Positions 34,987-42,925 of a stretch of DNA of 64,000 nt are shown in pieces. Source of the DNA: Devosia aquimaris. Lineage in GTDB: Bacteria > Pseudomonadota > Alphaproteobacteria > Rhizobiales > Devosiaceae. Under the pieces are notes generated by a model. It ran no database searches. It was not told where the DNA came from and was given only the letters and a program-made list of their open reading frames with translations. How positions within the stretch are numbered: the first letter of the stretch is position 1; every line of letters begins with the position of its first letter. The translations under genes and the position numbers were made by a program. Location: NCBI RefSeq assembly GCF_020169335.1, contig NZ_JAIEZN010000002.1:682001-746000 (forward strand), in the 5' to 3' direction.

Positions 34987-35640
34987 ATGGATAAGCGTCT
35001 GGCGCGTCTGGTGATGGCGGTCGTGGTGATCTTGGCGGGGTCGGCCACGCTGGCCCAGGCGCAGCAGTTTGACAGCTATTGCGCGCAGATTTCCGAGCAG
35101 GACAAATTCGCTTCCGATGGCTATCCGCTCACCGATGCCGGCTCCATCCTGCGGCAGGATCGCGCCAATTATCATCGTTTCGGCCGGCCCGATGATCTCG
35201 ATCAGACCGATGTGACCTTTGCCAGCAGCAAGGCGCGGTCTGCCATTCCCGCCATGCTCGATGCCGGCAACACCGATCCCTATGTGCTCGACGCCATCGT
35301 CAACGATTATCCCTTCGTCTGCATGGACGTCTACGCCCGCTCCATCGATGCCTATATCATCGATCCCGTGGGCGATGCCGGCGATGACTCCGGCCCCGCC
35401 TTCCCCTTCAATGGCCGCTGGGATTGCGAAGTCGCCATTTTCACCTTCGATGCCTATACCTACAACAATGGCGAGGAAGACCTGCCGATCCAGGACATCC
35501 AGGAAAATTCCGACGGCAGCTATACGCTGTTCTTTGCCGGCGATTACTTCATCACCGTCGGCGATTTCACCGCCACCACCATGACCTGGCTGTCGGGGGA
35601 AAGCGGCGACAGCTTCAGTTGCACCCTGCTCGAACCCTGA
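34987..35640 (+). CDS. Secreted acidic protein of unknown function
   Basis: 217 aa. Signal peptide MDKRLARLVMAVVVILAGSATLAQA. The mature protein is Asp-rich, aromatic-rich and has four cysteines (SYCAQ, FVCMD, WDCEV, FSCTL), suggesting two disulfides in the periplasm. No domain recognised; the repeated Tyr/Asp/Ile strand pattern suggests a beta-rich fold. GGGGGATTGGG precedes ATG 34987. Possibly a lineage-specific envelope protein. Confidence 0.7.
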   Translation: MDKRLARLVMAVVVILAGSATLAQAQQFDSYCAQISEQDKFASDGYPLTDAGSILRQDRANYHRFGRPDDLDQTDVTFASSKARSAIPAMLDAGNTDPYVLDAIVNDYPFVCMDVYARSIDAYIIDPVGDAGDDSGPAFPFNGRWDCEVAIFTFDAYTYNNGEEDLPIQDIQENSDGSYTLFFAGDYFITVGDFTATTMTWLSGESGDSFSCTLLEP

Positions 35641-35766
35641 TCCCGGGCGGCGCCGCCCCCGCTTTCCTTGCCACACGGGCAGGGGAGTGCTAGACAGGAT
35701 GACGTTTTCAGCCTTTCAAGGCTTGCCATCCGGCCCGGCTTGCCGGCCTGCGGCGATCCCCAGAAC

Positions 35767-35826
35767 TTTGCGAACGTTGCTGCCGTCGCGTGCATGTTGC
35801 CGCGGCGGAAAATGCTCGTTCGCAAA
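35767..35826 (+). promoter_or_regulatory. Structured 5' leader of the cold-shock gene
   Basis: TTTGCGAACG (35767-35776) and CGTTCGCAAA (35817-35826) form a perfect 10-bp stem closing a 40-nt, GC-rich loop, ending 26 nt before the start codon of the cold-shock gene. Such closing stems fit the temperature-dependent leader folds known for cspA; this one is predicted only. Confidence 0.55.
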
Positions 35827-35852
35827 TGCGCGGGCTTTTCGGGATTTCTGTC

Positions 35853-36062
35853 ATGGCCACCAACGGCACCGTCAAATTCTTCAATTCCACCAAGGGCTTC
35901 GGCTTCATCCAGCCCGATGGCGGCGGCGAGGACACCTTCGTGCACATCTCCGCTGTCGAGCGCGCCGGCCTCTCCGGTCTCAATGAAGGCCAGAAGGTCA
36001 GCTTCGAGATCGAAAAGGGCCGTGATGGCCGCGCCAGCGCCACCAATCTGGCCGTTCTCTAG
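35853..36062 (+). CDS. Cold-shock protein (CspA family)
   Basis: 69 aa. A single OB-fold cold-shock domain with both nucleic-acid-binding motifs: KGFGFIQ (RNP1-like) and TFVHISA (RNP2-like). It is an RNA chaperone. ATG 35853 is chosen because the preceding frame belongs to the leader. It is followed by a strong hairpin at 36073-36103. Confidence 0.95.
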   Translation: MATNGTVKFFNSTKGFGFIQPDGGGEDTFVHISAVERAGLSGLNEGQKVSFEIEKGRDGRASATNLAVL

Positions 36063-36072
36063 AGATTTTCTG

Positions 36073-36103
36073 CGGGCCGCTGTCCTTTCTGGGCAGCGGC
36101 CCG
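36073..36103 (+). terminator. Hairpin downstream of the cold-shock gene
   Basis: CGGGCCGCTG (36073-36082) pairs perfectly with CAGCGGCCCG (36094-36103); an imperfect T-rich stretch (GTTTT) follows at about 36108-36112. Confidence 0.65.
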
Positions 36104-36125
36104 TGCCGTTTTGCGGAGCCATCCG

Positions 36126-36338
36126 ATGCACAAATATGCCGTCGACCAGACCCTGGACCTGCTGCCCAGCCACGGCAGCACCACCCGCCGTGCCGCCCCC
36201 TGCCGCATCGTCGCCCTGCTGCCCTATGAGGGTCGCCAGGTGCAATACAAGGTGCAGTCGAGCCTGGAGAGCTACCAGCGCATCGTCAGCGAAGCCGATC
36301 TGCGCCTGCCCGCCCAGCTCGATCAGGCACAGGCCTGA
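36126..36338 (+). CDS. Hypothetical protein, 70 aa
   Basis: Starts MHKYAVDQTLDLLPSHGST with GGAG about 8 nt upstream. The RIVALLPYEGRQVQYKVQS segment is typical of a small conserved rhizobial protein family without known function. Soluble, no signal. Followed by a short hairpin (CGCGACA at 36341-36347 with TGTCGCG at 36355-36361). Confidence 0.7.
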   Translation: MHKYAVDQTLDLLPSHGSTTRRAAPCRIVALLPYEGRQVQYKVQSSLESYQRIVSEADLRLPAQLDQAQA

Positions 36339-36390
36339 GGCGCGACAAAATAACTGTCGCGGCCGGCCCGCAATGGGCTAGCATCGGCTC

Positions 36391-36864
36391 ATGACCCAGA
36401 CACAGACGCTTTCCGATTTCACCCTTCCGCGCCTCGATGGCACGCCGCAGGCCCTGTCGGCCTATGCCGGCAAGCTGGTGCTGATCGTCAACACGGCTTC
36501 CAAATGCGGCCTCACCCCGCAATATGAGGGGCTCGAGGCGCTCTATCGCCGCTATGGCGAGCAGGGCTTTGTGGTGCTGGGCTTTCCCTGCAACCAGTTT
36601 GCCGGGCAGGAGCCGGGCACGGCCGACGAAATCGCCAGCTTCTGCAGCCTCACCTATGATGTGAGCTTTCCCATGTTCGCCAAGCTCGACGTCAATGGCC
36701 CGTCCGAAAGCCCGCTCTACACCTGGCTCAAGGCGGCCCATCCCGGCGACATCGAGTGGAACTTTGCCAAGTTCCTCATCGATCGCGACGGTACGGTGGC
36801 CCAGCGCATCGCCCCCGATACCCAGCCCGAGGCCATTGTCCCCGCCATCGAGCGGCGCCTCTAG
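36391..36864 (+). CDS. Glutathione peroxidase family protein
   Basis: 157 aa. Peroxidatic site NTASKCGLTPQ (Cys not Sec), then FPCNQFAGQEPG with the resolving-type Cys/Gln and WNFAKFLID with the catalytic Trp/Asn. Bacterial members of this type use thioredoxin or glutathione to remove peroxides in the cytosol. It precedes a Rdx/SelW-like gene by 8 nt and probably forms a redox operon with it. Confidence 0.93.
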   Translation: MTQTQTLSDFTLPRLDGTPQALSAYAGKLVLIVNTASKCGLTPQYEGLEALYRRYGEQGFVVLGFPCNQFAGQEPGTADEIASFCSLTYDVSFPMFAKLDVNGPSESPLYTWLKAAHPGDIEWNFAKFLIDRDGTVAQRIAPDTQPEAIVPAIERRL

Positions 36865-36872
36865 CCAGCATC

Positions 36873-37181
36873 ATGGATGCCCCCGCGCCCAAGCCGAGCG
36901 TCGCCATCGCCTATTGCACCCAGTGCAACTGGCTGTTGCGCTCGGCCTGGATGGCCCAGGAGCTGCTCTCCACCTTCAGCCTCGAGCTGGGCGCGGTCAC
37001 CCTGGTGCCGGGCACCGGCGGCATTTTCGAGATCGCCATCGATGGCGAGCTGGTCTGGGAAAGAAAACGCGATGGCGGCTTCCCCGACGTCAAGACGCTT
37101 AAACAGTTGATACGCGACAGAATCGACCCCGAGCGCGATCTGGGCCATATCGATCGGGACAAACTCCCCCCTTCCATTTGA
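36873..37181 (+). CDS. Rdx family (SelT/SelW/SelH-like) thioredoxin-fold protein
   Basis: 102 aa. The IAYCTQCNWLLRSAWMAQELL segment contains the CxxC redox motif (Cys in place of the Sec of SelW), then TGGIFEIAIDGELVWERKRDGGFPDVKTLKQL is the family signature. Proposed glutathione-dependent redox function. The start at MDAPAPKP is 8 nt after the glutathione peroxidase stop. Confidence 0.92.
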   Translation: MDAPAPKPSVAIAYCTQCNWLLRSAWMAQELLSTFSLELGAVTLVPGTGGIFEIAIDGELVWERKRDGGFPDVKTLKQLIRDRIDPERDLGHIDRDKLPPSI

Positions 37182-37246
37182 TCGCGCAGCGGCTAGTCTT
37201 TCCCACATCGGCGCCACAGCGCCACATCATGGGGGAGGATGGCCAG

Positions 37247-37615
37247 ATGGCCCACAAGTTCAAGATCAGCGCCGCTGCCGGCGATCAGTTCAAGTTCGCC
37301 TTTGTCTACAATGCCGAAAAGATCTTCTGGTCCGAGAGCTACAAGGCCAAGGCCAGCGCCAAATCGGCCATCGAGTCCCTCAAGTCCCATGCGCCGGGCG
37401 CCGCCACGGTCGATCTCTCCAAGGGCGAGAGCGGGTCGGGCTATCGCTTCGAGATCGTCGCCTCCAAGGATGGCCAGCATTTCGTCCGCTTCGTCGCCAG
37501 CAATGGCGAGACCATGGTGCGCACCGAGACCTACAAGTCCAAGTCCAGCGCCCGCAATGCCATTGCCTCGCTGATCAAGAACGGCCCGCCCGCTGCGGTT
37601 GTCGAGGAAAGCTGA
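37247..37615 (+). CDS. YegP-type DUF1508 protein with two tandem repeats
   Basis: 122 aa made of two DUF1508 units. The first contains WSESYKAKASAKSAIESLK and the second VRTETYKSKSSARNAIASLI. E. coli YegP has the same two-repeat architecture; function is unknown. GGGGAGG lies about 8 nt upstream of ATG 37247, favouring it over ATG 37229. Confidence 0.9.
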   Translation: MAHKFKISAAAGDQFKFAFVYNAEKIFWSESYKAKASAKSAIESLKSHAPGAATVDLSKGESGSGYRFEIVASKDGQHFVRFVASNGETMVRTETYKSKSSARNAIASLIKNGPPAAVVEES

Positions 37616-37706
37616 GCCTGTCGACAGGCCGAAATCTGAGGTTTCAAGCCGTGATGCCGTAGTTTAATCTCCCGGTCACAATCACTGTCCGGGAGCCTGC
37701 CGCCTC

Positions 37707-38507
37707 ATGTCCAACTTCCTTGTGCGCGCCGCCGCTGTTGTCGCCACGCTTGCTCTGGCCATTCCGTCCGCCCAGGCCCAGGGCCTGCCCGATCTGGCGG
37801 GGCGCGAGATCGTTGCCGTCACCGAAAACGCCTATGTGCCGCTCAACTTTGCCGATCCCAAGACCGGCGAGGGCATCGGCCTCGAATACGACCTCTTCAA
37901 CGAGATCGCCAAGCGTCTCAATGCCAAGGTCAAGTGGGAGCTCTCGAGCTGGGACGTGATGATCCAGTCGGTCCGCGATGGCCAGTTCGAGGTCGGCATG
38001 GATGGCATCACCATCAATGACGAGCGCAAGGCCCAGGTCGATTTCTCCGACAGCTATCTCACCAGCCAGCAGCTGATGCTGGTGCGCGCCGACGAGACGC
38101 GCTTCACCGATGCGCCCAGCTTTGCCGCCGACGCAAATCTGCTGGTCGGCGCCCAGGCCGGCACCACCAATTTCTATGTCGCCGTCTATGACGTGCTCGA
38201 TGGCGACGAGGCCAATCCGCGCATCAAGCTGTTCGACACCTTCGGCGCCTCCGTCCAGGCGCTGATGGCCGGCGACATTGATACCGTGCTCATGGATCAG
38301 ACCTCGGCCGACGGCTACATCGGCGCCAATCCCGGCGCCTTCAAGGTCGTCGGCACGCCCCTGGGCACCGAAGACTTCGGCTTCATCCTCACGCCCGGCT
38401 CCGACCTGACCGCGCCCATCAATGCCGCCCTCGCCGCCATCAAGGCCGACGGCACGCTGGACGCCCTCAAGACCAAGTGGTTCTACGACTACAACGCCGC
38501 GCAGTAA
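37707..38507 (+). CDS. Polar amino-acid ABC transporter substrate-binding protein
   Basis: 266 aa. Signal peptide [24 protein letters not shown]. The SBP_bac_3 fold pattern is clear: [29 protein letters not shown], then [22 protein letters not shown] and DFSDSYL. It binds a polar amino acid or related compound in the periplasm. It is followed by a permease, but no ATPase gene lies within the window region around it. Confidence 0.9.
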   Translation: MSNFLVRAAAVVATLALAIPSAQAQGLPDLAGREIVAVTENAYVPLNFADPKTGEGIGLEYDLFNEIAKRLNAKVKWELSSWDVMIQSVRDGQFEVGMDGITINDERKAQVDFSDSYLTSQQLMLVRADETRFTDAPSFAADANLLVGAQAGTTNFYVAVYDVLDGDEANPRIKLFDTFGASVQALMAGDIDTVLMDQTSADGYIGANPGAFKVVGTPLGTEDFGFILTPGSDLTAPINAALAAIKADGTLDALKTKWFYDYNAAQ

Positions 38508-38601
38508 GCCGCCCATCTGGCCAGGCACCCCTCTTGGCTTTGAGAGGGGTGTCTGGCCGCCAGCTGTCCGCGCGTCCCCTGCGCCATTCCGATCGGCTCT
38601 G

Positions 38602-39402
38602 ATGCCCTATACCCCCCGCAAGCCCAGCATGCTGTCCCGCCTGCCCTGGTGGCTCATGGCCATTCTGCTGCTGTTTGTGCTCGGCTATTGGGGCATTGCC
38701 ACCGACGCCACCTATTCGCAGATTTTCCGCACCGTCTCGGGCGGGCTGCAGACCACGCTCTGGGTCACGCTGGTGGCCTTTGTCTCGGCCACGGTCCTGG
38801 GGCTCCTGGTCGCGCTGGCGCGCACCTCCGGCAACCGCATCCTCGTCGAACTCGCCACCTTCTATGTCGAGATCATTCGCGGCATTCCGGTGCTGGTGTT
38901 CCTGTTCTATGTCGCCTTCGTCGGTGCGCCGGCCATGGTGGGCGCGGTCAATTGGCTGCTCCAGCCCACCGGGCAATCGATCACCGTGCGCCAGTTCGAT
39001 TTCGCCTGGCGCGCCATTGTCGCGCTCACCGTCTGCTATTCCGCCTTCATCGCCGAGATTTTTCGCGCCGGCATCGAGGCGGTCACCCGCGGCCAGCTCG
39101 AGGCGGCCAGTGCCCTGGGCCTCAGCCGCTGGCAGCGCTTCCGCCACATCACCTTCCCCCAGGCCCTGCGCACCATCCTGCCGCCGCTCGGCAATGACTT
39201 TGTCTCCATGATCAAGGACAGTGCCCTGGTCTCGGCCCTGGGCGTGCAGGACATCACCCAATTGGGCAAGGTCTATTCCTCGGGCAGCTTCCGCTTCTTT
39301 GAAACCTATAACGTCGTCGCGCTGCTCTATCTGTCGCTGACCATTTCGCTGTCCCTGCTCGTGCGCCTGCTCGAGCGCTATCTCGACCAGTCCAAGCGCT
39401 GA
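38602..39402 (+). CDS. Amino-acid ABC transporter permease (HisM/GlnP type)
   Basis: 266 aa; start 38602 uncertain (38629 also possible). Five predicted transmembrane helices. [16 protein letters not shown] and the EAA loop ([23 protein letters not shown]) are hallmark motifs for polar amino-acid permeases. The extra loop ([18 protein letters not shown]) lies between helices. It should need a GlnQ-like ATPase encoded elsewhere, since the next gene is creA. Confidence 0.92.
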   Translation: MPYTPRKPSMLSRLPWWLMAILLLFVLGYWGIATDATYSQIFRTVSGGLQTTLWVTLVAFVSATVLGLLVALARTSGNRILVELATFYVEIIRGIPVLVFLFYVAFVGAPAMVGAVNWLLQPTGQSITVRQFDFAWRAIVALTVCYSAFIAEIFRAGIEAVTRGQLEAASALGLSRWQRFRHITFPQALRTILPPLGNDFVSMIKDSALVSALGVQDITQLGKVYSSGSFRFFETYNVVALLYLSLTISLSLLVRLLERYLDQSKR

Positions 39403-39490
39403 CGCCACCCGGGCCAATGCCGGACGGCGGCGCCCCTTGCGCTGCCCCCCGGCTTCCCCCATGTGTGCATCACAACTCTGGGAGCCACAC

Positions 39491-39988
39491 ATGAAGCGTA
39501 TCGCCGCCACTGCCGTCGCCGCCACTCTTGCCATCACCCTGGCCGCCTGCGGCGACAGCCGCGAAGTCGGCTCCGTGGGCGTCGACTGGACCGGCAATGA
39601 CATCGCCATCGATGCGCTTGCCGATCCCGAGGTGGATGGCGTTGTCTGCCACCTCGCATATTTCAACCGCTCCTTCATTGATCGCGTCAGCCAGGGCAAT
39701 TGGTTCGAGGACCCGTCCTATTCCGCCCTCGACTGCTCGGTCACCGGCCCCATCACCATTGGCGATATCGCGACCAAGTCCGGCGGCGAGGAGATTTTCC
39801 GCGAGGCCCGCTCGCTGATTTGGAAGTCGCTGCGCGTCACCCGCATCTATGATGCCGCCAACAATTCGCTGATCTACCTGGCCCATGCCCGCCAGATCCA
39901 GCAGGGCAGTGGCAAGATGAGCCTGTCGGTCATTCCGCTGGCCACCGAGCAGGTCACCTGGAGCAATGGCGCGCCGGCGCGCAACTAG
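39491..39988 (+). CDS. creA: CreA family protein, lipoprotein-like
   Basis: 165 aa. Signal MKRIAATAVAATLAITLAAC ends in a lipobox-like LAAC, so it may be lipid-anchored. The segments EVDGVVCHLAYF, SRQG-like VSQGNWFEDPSYSALDCSVTGPI and SLRVTRIYDA match CreA. E. coli CreA is periplasmic with unknown function. GGGAGCC precedes ATG 39491. Confidence 0.9.
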   Translation: MKRIAATAVAATLAITLAACGDSREVGSVGVDWTGNDIAIDALADPEVDGVVCHLAYFNRSFIDRVSQGNWFEDPSYSALDCSVTGPITIGDIATKSGGEEIFREARSLIWKSLRVTRIYDAANNSLIYLAHARQIQQGSGKMSLSVIPLATEQVTWSNGAPARN

Positions 39989-40014
39989 CGCCATCCTCGC
40001 GGCAACGCACCACA

Positions 40015-40034
40015 TGGAACGCCATGGCGTTCCA
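40015..40034. repeat. Perfect 20-bp palindrome TGGAACGCCATGGCGTTCCA
   Basis: A loop-free 20-bp perfect palindrome between creA and the peroxiredoxin gene. It may be an operator or a palindromic repeat; the latter is favoured because a loop-free palindrome cannot form a good terminator. Confidence 0.5.
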
Positions 40035-40148
40035 ACCCGCGACAACATAAAAACATTCCGCTTCCCGCCGCTTCAATGCGCAGTGGGGGGCACGATATTA
40101 TCCTTAGGCAGTTCAAGGGCCCTCTGGGGCCCCAAGAGGAAGAGCACG

Positions 40149-40784
40149 ATGTCCATTTTGATTGGCGATACCGCCCCCGATTTCACCGTTGAGTCCACCG
40201 AAGGCCCGATCCACTTCCACGACTACATCGATGGCTCCTGGGCTGTGCTCTTCAGCCACCCCAAGAATTTCACCCCCGTCTGCACCACCGAGCTGGGCTT
40301 CACCGCCAAGCTCAAGCCCGAGTTCGACAAGCGCGGCGTCAAGGTGCTGGGCCTGTCGGTCGACAAGCTCGAGGATCATGCCGGCTGGGCCAAGGACATC
40401 GAGGAAACCCAGGGCACTGCGCTCAATTTCCCGCTGCTGGCCGACACCACCGGTGAAGTCGCCCGCAAATACGACATGATCCATCCCAATGCCGACAACA
40501 CGCTGACCGTGCGCTCGGTCTTCGTCATCGGGCCCGACAAGAAGGTCAAGCTCAAGATCGAGTATCCGGCGTCCACCGGCCGCAACTTCAATGAAGTGCT
40601 GCGCGTTATCGACAGCCTGCAGCTCACCGCCAAGCACTCGGTGGCAACGCCCGTGAACTGGGAAAATGGCGACGACGTCATCATCGCTGCCTCGGTCAAC
40701 AACGAAGCCGCCAAGGCCAAGTTCCCCGAAGGCTGGAAAGAGCTCAAGCCCTACCTGCGCATCGTCCCCCAGCCCAAGGGCTGA
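40149..40784 (+). CDS. 1-Cys peroxiredoxin (Prx6 family)
   Basis: 211 aa. Peroxidatic motif HPKNFTPVCTTELG near residue 40-50, then LGLSVDKLEDHAGWAKDIEETQG and the extended C-terminal NWENGDDVIIAASVNNEAA domain are Prx6 hallmarks. It reduces peroxides with a thiol donor. AAGAGGAAGAGC precedes the start; the leader holds a GGGCCCTCTGGGGCCC-like inverted repeat. A hairpin follows the gene. Confidence 0.95.
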   Translation: MSILIGDTAPDFTVESTEGPIHFHDYIDGSWAVLFSHPKNFTPVCTTELGFTAKLKPEFDKRGVKVLGLSVDKLEDHAGWAKDIEETQGTALNFPLLADTTGEVARKYDMIHPNADNTLTVRSVFVIGPDKKVKLKIEYPASTGRNFNEVLRVIDSLQLTAKHSVATPVNWENGDDVIIAASVNNEAAKAKFPEGWKELKPYLRIVPQPKG

Positions 40785-40798
40785 TCGCCCGACCGGCC

Positions 40799-40830
40799 GG
40801 CTCATGCGGCGGCCCCCCGCCTCATGAGCC
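40799..40830 (+). terminator. Hairpin after the peroxiredoxin gene
   Basis: GGCTCATG (40799-40806) pairs with CATGAGCC (40823-40830) across a GC-rich loop, followed shortly by CTCTTTGCCTTTT. Likely terminator. Confidence 0.6.
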
Positions 40831-40868
40831 CCCAACTCTTTGCCTTTTGGCCCCCAATCCCTCCACCC

Positions 40869-40952
40869 GTCATTGCCCGGCTCGTCCGGGCAATCCATCT
40901 CTTCGCCGGTGCAAATGGATCACCCGGACAAGCCGGGTGATGACGCCGGTGT
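40869..40952. repeat. 84-nt double-hairpin intergenic repeat, copy 1
   Basis: Contains TTGCCCGG-N5-CCGGGCAA followed by ATCACCCGG-N5-CCGGGTGAT, ending GACGCCGGTGT. A direct copy lies at 41146-41229. This block sits in the 521-nt gene-free gap 40785-41305, which consists almost entirely of such repeats. Confidence 0.75.
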
Positions 40953-41052
40953 ATGGTGTTGCTTTGGCGCAAAGCCTCTCAGTCGTGTCCGTCGCCCTTT
41001 AGGGGGGAGGTTAGGTGGGGGCGTGTTGGGCCATCCAGCCTCGCCCCACCCC

Positions 41053-41092
41053 GATGTCACCCCGGCCGTGAGCCGGGGCCCATCCCGAGATG
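41053..41092. repeat. 40-nt intergenic repeat, copy 3
   Basis: GATGTCACCCCGGCCGTGAG.. follows the same pattern as 31295-31334 and 32509-32548, with the core CCCGGC..GCCGGGG intact. Confidence 0.65.
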
Positions 41093-41145
41093 CCCTGAGC
41101 TCCAGCCCGCATCTCTCCGCCGTTTGGCACCCAAACCCTCCACAC

Positions 41146-41229
41146 GTCATTGCCCGGCTCGTCCGGGCAATCCGCTCTGCGCCCAGGCCAATGGATCACC
41201 CGGACAAGCCGGGTGACGACGCCGGTGTG
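41146..41229. repeat. 84-nt double-hairpin intergenic repeat, copy 2
   Basis: Direct repeat of 40869-40952, with both hairpin stems intact and most changes in the spacer between them, which suggests the stems are conserved. Confidence 0.75.
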
Positions 41230-41305
41230 TGGGAGGCAAGAGGCACGAGAGTCTCACTCGTCTCCCTTCCCCTCAGTGGGGCGGGATCAAGGGTGGGCGC
41301 CTCCC

Positions 41306-42757
41306 TTACCCAGCCTCCCCGGGCAATCCATCCGCCAGCATCGCCGCATGGCCGTGCTCGGACTGTTGCATCAGCCCCACCATGCGCCAGGCCGCCAGCA
41401 GCGCCAGCACGGCAACGACAAAGCCCAGCGCATAGACCGGGATCATGGCCGCCATCACCGCGCTGGGCGCGGTGGCGCTGGCCAGGCCCGCCGCATTGGC
41501 GGCCACGCCCGCCAGGGCAGCCCCGATGGCGCCGCCTGCCGATTGGGTTGTCGGCACCAGGGCCGAGGTCCGGTCCCGTTCGGCATCGCTGGCTGCTTCC
41601 ATCATGGAGAGGTTGAGGTAGCCATTGCAGGTGCCAAAGCCGGCGCCGATCAACAGCTGTCCGGCCAGCACGATGACCACCTGGTCCATTTGCAGCCCGG
41701 CCAGCACCAGCAGCAGTCCGCCCGCGATCATGGCCGGCCCCGTGCGGATCAGCAGCTTGCGCGTGCTGCGCTGGCGCACATTGGCCACCGTGATGGCGGA
41801 GGCACTCCAGGCCACCGCCAGCACGGCCGCAACGGCACCCGCCGTCGTCGGCCCATAGTTCCAGGCCTGCTGCACCACCAGCACCAGATAGACCGCCGAT
41901 CCCGCTGCCGCGATGTTCATCAACAGGCTCATCCACAGCCCCGTGCCAACCACCGTGCCGGCGCGAAAAGCGTCTGGCGGCATCAGCCGGTCACGACTGC
42001 GGGCATCGAGCCACACGGCGCCCACCAGCACCAGGCTGGCAAGCAGCAGCAAGCCGGCCGCGGCCAGCGGCGGCAGCACGGCAGCCAGTGCGACCAGCAA
42101 GATGCCCGCGCCGATCAGCAGCAGCCGCGCGCCGGGAAACTGCACCACCTGCTCGTCGGCCAGCTGCGCCGGCACCGCCACCAGCACCATGGCCCCAAAG
42201 ATCAGCACCAGCGGCACGCTGAAGAGGAACGCCGCGCGCCAGGACAGCCACTCGGTCAAGAGGCCTGCAGCAGCGGGCCCGCCAAAGGCGGCAATGGCCC
42301 ACATCATGGCCTGCAGCCCAAAGACCTTGGGCACCAGCCGGGCCGGAAACAGCGCCGGGATCAGGGCAAAGCAGATCGCCGCCACCATGCCTTCGCCCAG
42401 CCCCTGCAGCGCCCGGCCAACCAGCACCTGCGGCATGGCGCCGGCGCTGCCCACCACCAGCGTTCCGACCAGAAACAGGCTGGCCGACCCCAGCAGGGCC
42501 CGTCGCGCGCCCAGCTTCTGCTTGAGCAGCGCCGCGCCCGAGCCGCCGACAATGGCCAGCACCAGATAGAGCGTCACCGCCCAGGAAATCAGCGCCACGC
42601 CGCCCAGCTCATCCACGGCGGTGGGCAGCGACACGGTCGCGACAAAGGAATTGAGCGCCAGCAGCGCCACGCCCAGGCTGATGATCAGCGTGGCGGGTGC
42701 GTAATTGGGTGCCAGGATCTCGGACCAGCGGCTGGAGACGTCTTCACTCGTGGCCAT
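41306..42757 (-). CDS. MFS transporter (multidrug-type)
   Basis: 483 aa with about 12-14 transmembrane helices. The first helical pair and the ELGGVALISWAVTLYLVLAIVGGSGAALLKQKLGARRA region carry the MFS loop 2-3 motif (KLGARRALL). GALQGLGEGMV-like ALQGLGEGMVAAICFA and SLRA-type helices follow. Substrate unknown; likely efflux. Its promoter region contains two inverted 20-bp units, but no TetR or MarR gene is adjacent. Confidence 0.87.
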   Translation of the reverse strand: MATSEDVSSRWSEILAPNYAPATLIISLGVALLALNSFVATVSLPTAVDELGGVALISWAVTLYLVLAIVGGSGAALLKQKLGARRALLGSASLFLVGTLVVGSAGAMPQVLVGRALQGLGEGMVAAICFALIPALFPARLVPKVFGLQAMMWAIAAFGGPAAAGLLTEWLSWRAAFLFSVPLVLIFGAMVLVAVPAQLADEQVVQFPGARLLLIGAGILLVALAAVLPPLAAAGLLLLASLVLVGAVWLDARSRDRLMPPDAFRAGTVVGTGLWMSLLMNIAAAGSAVYLVLVVQQAWNYGPTTAGAVAAVLAVAWSASAITVANVRQRSTRKLLIRTGPAMIAGGLLLVLAGLQMDQVVIVLAGQLLIGAGFGTCNGYLNLSMMEAASDAERDRTSALVPTTQSAGGAIGAALAGVAANAAGLASATAPSAVMAAMIPVYALGFVVAVLALLAAWRMVGLMQQSEHGHAAMLADGLPGEAG

Positions 42758-42771
42758 GGTGGCACTCCGAA

Positions 42772-42830
42772 ATTAAACAAGTTATTGCTTGATATATTGG
42801 GCTAATTAAAAAAGCAATCGCTTGTTTAAT
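42772..42830. promoter_or_regulatory. Paired inverted 20-bp units upstream of the MFS gene
   Basis: ATTAAACAAGTTATTGCTTG (42772-42791) and, inverted, AAAGCAATCGCTTGTTTAAT (42811-42830) match at 17 of 20 positions. Each unit contains its own CAAG/CTTG dyad. They lie in a strikingly AT-rich 168-nt divergent spacer, 15 nt from the MFS start, as expected for a TetR/MarR-type operator. Confidence 0.6.
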
Positions 42831-42925
42831 AGTCGGGTCCTGGCCATGCGCAAGCGCTGGCTGTGCCAACCCCATCTTAACGCCAGCGGGCGCAAGGTCG
42901 CCTGGAATTTTATGGGATATCGACC

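Noticed and set aside
36873..37181. Selenoprotein reading of the Rdx gene
   Set aside because: The redox motif is CxxC with ordinary Cys codons and there is no in-frame TGA or SECIS-like element.
40869..41229. CRISPR-like direct repeats
   Set aside because: Only two copies, 277 bp apart, each with internal hairpins; no spacer array or cas genes.
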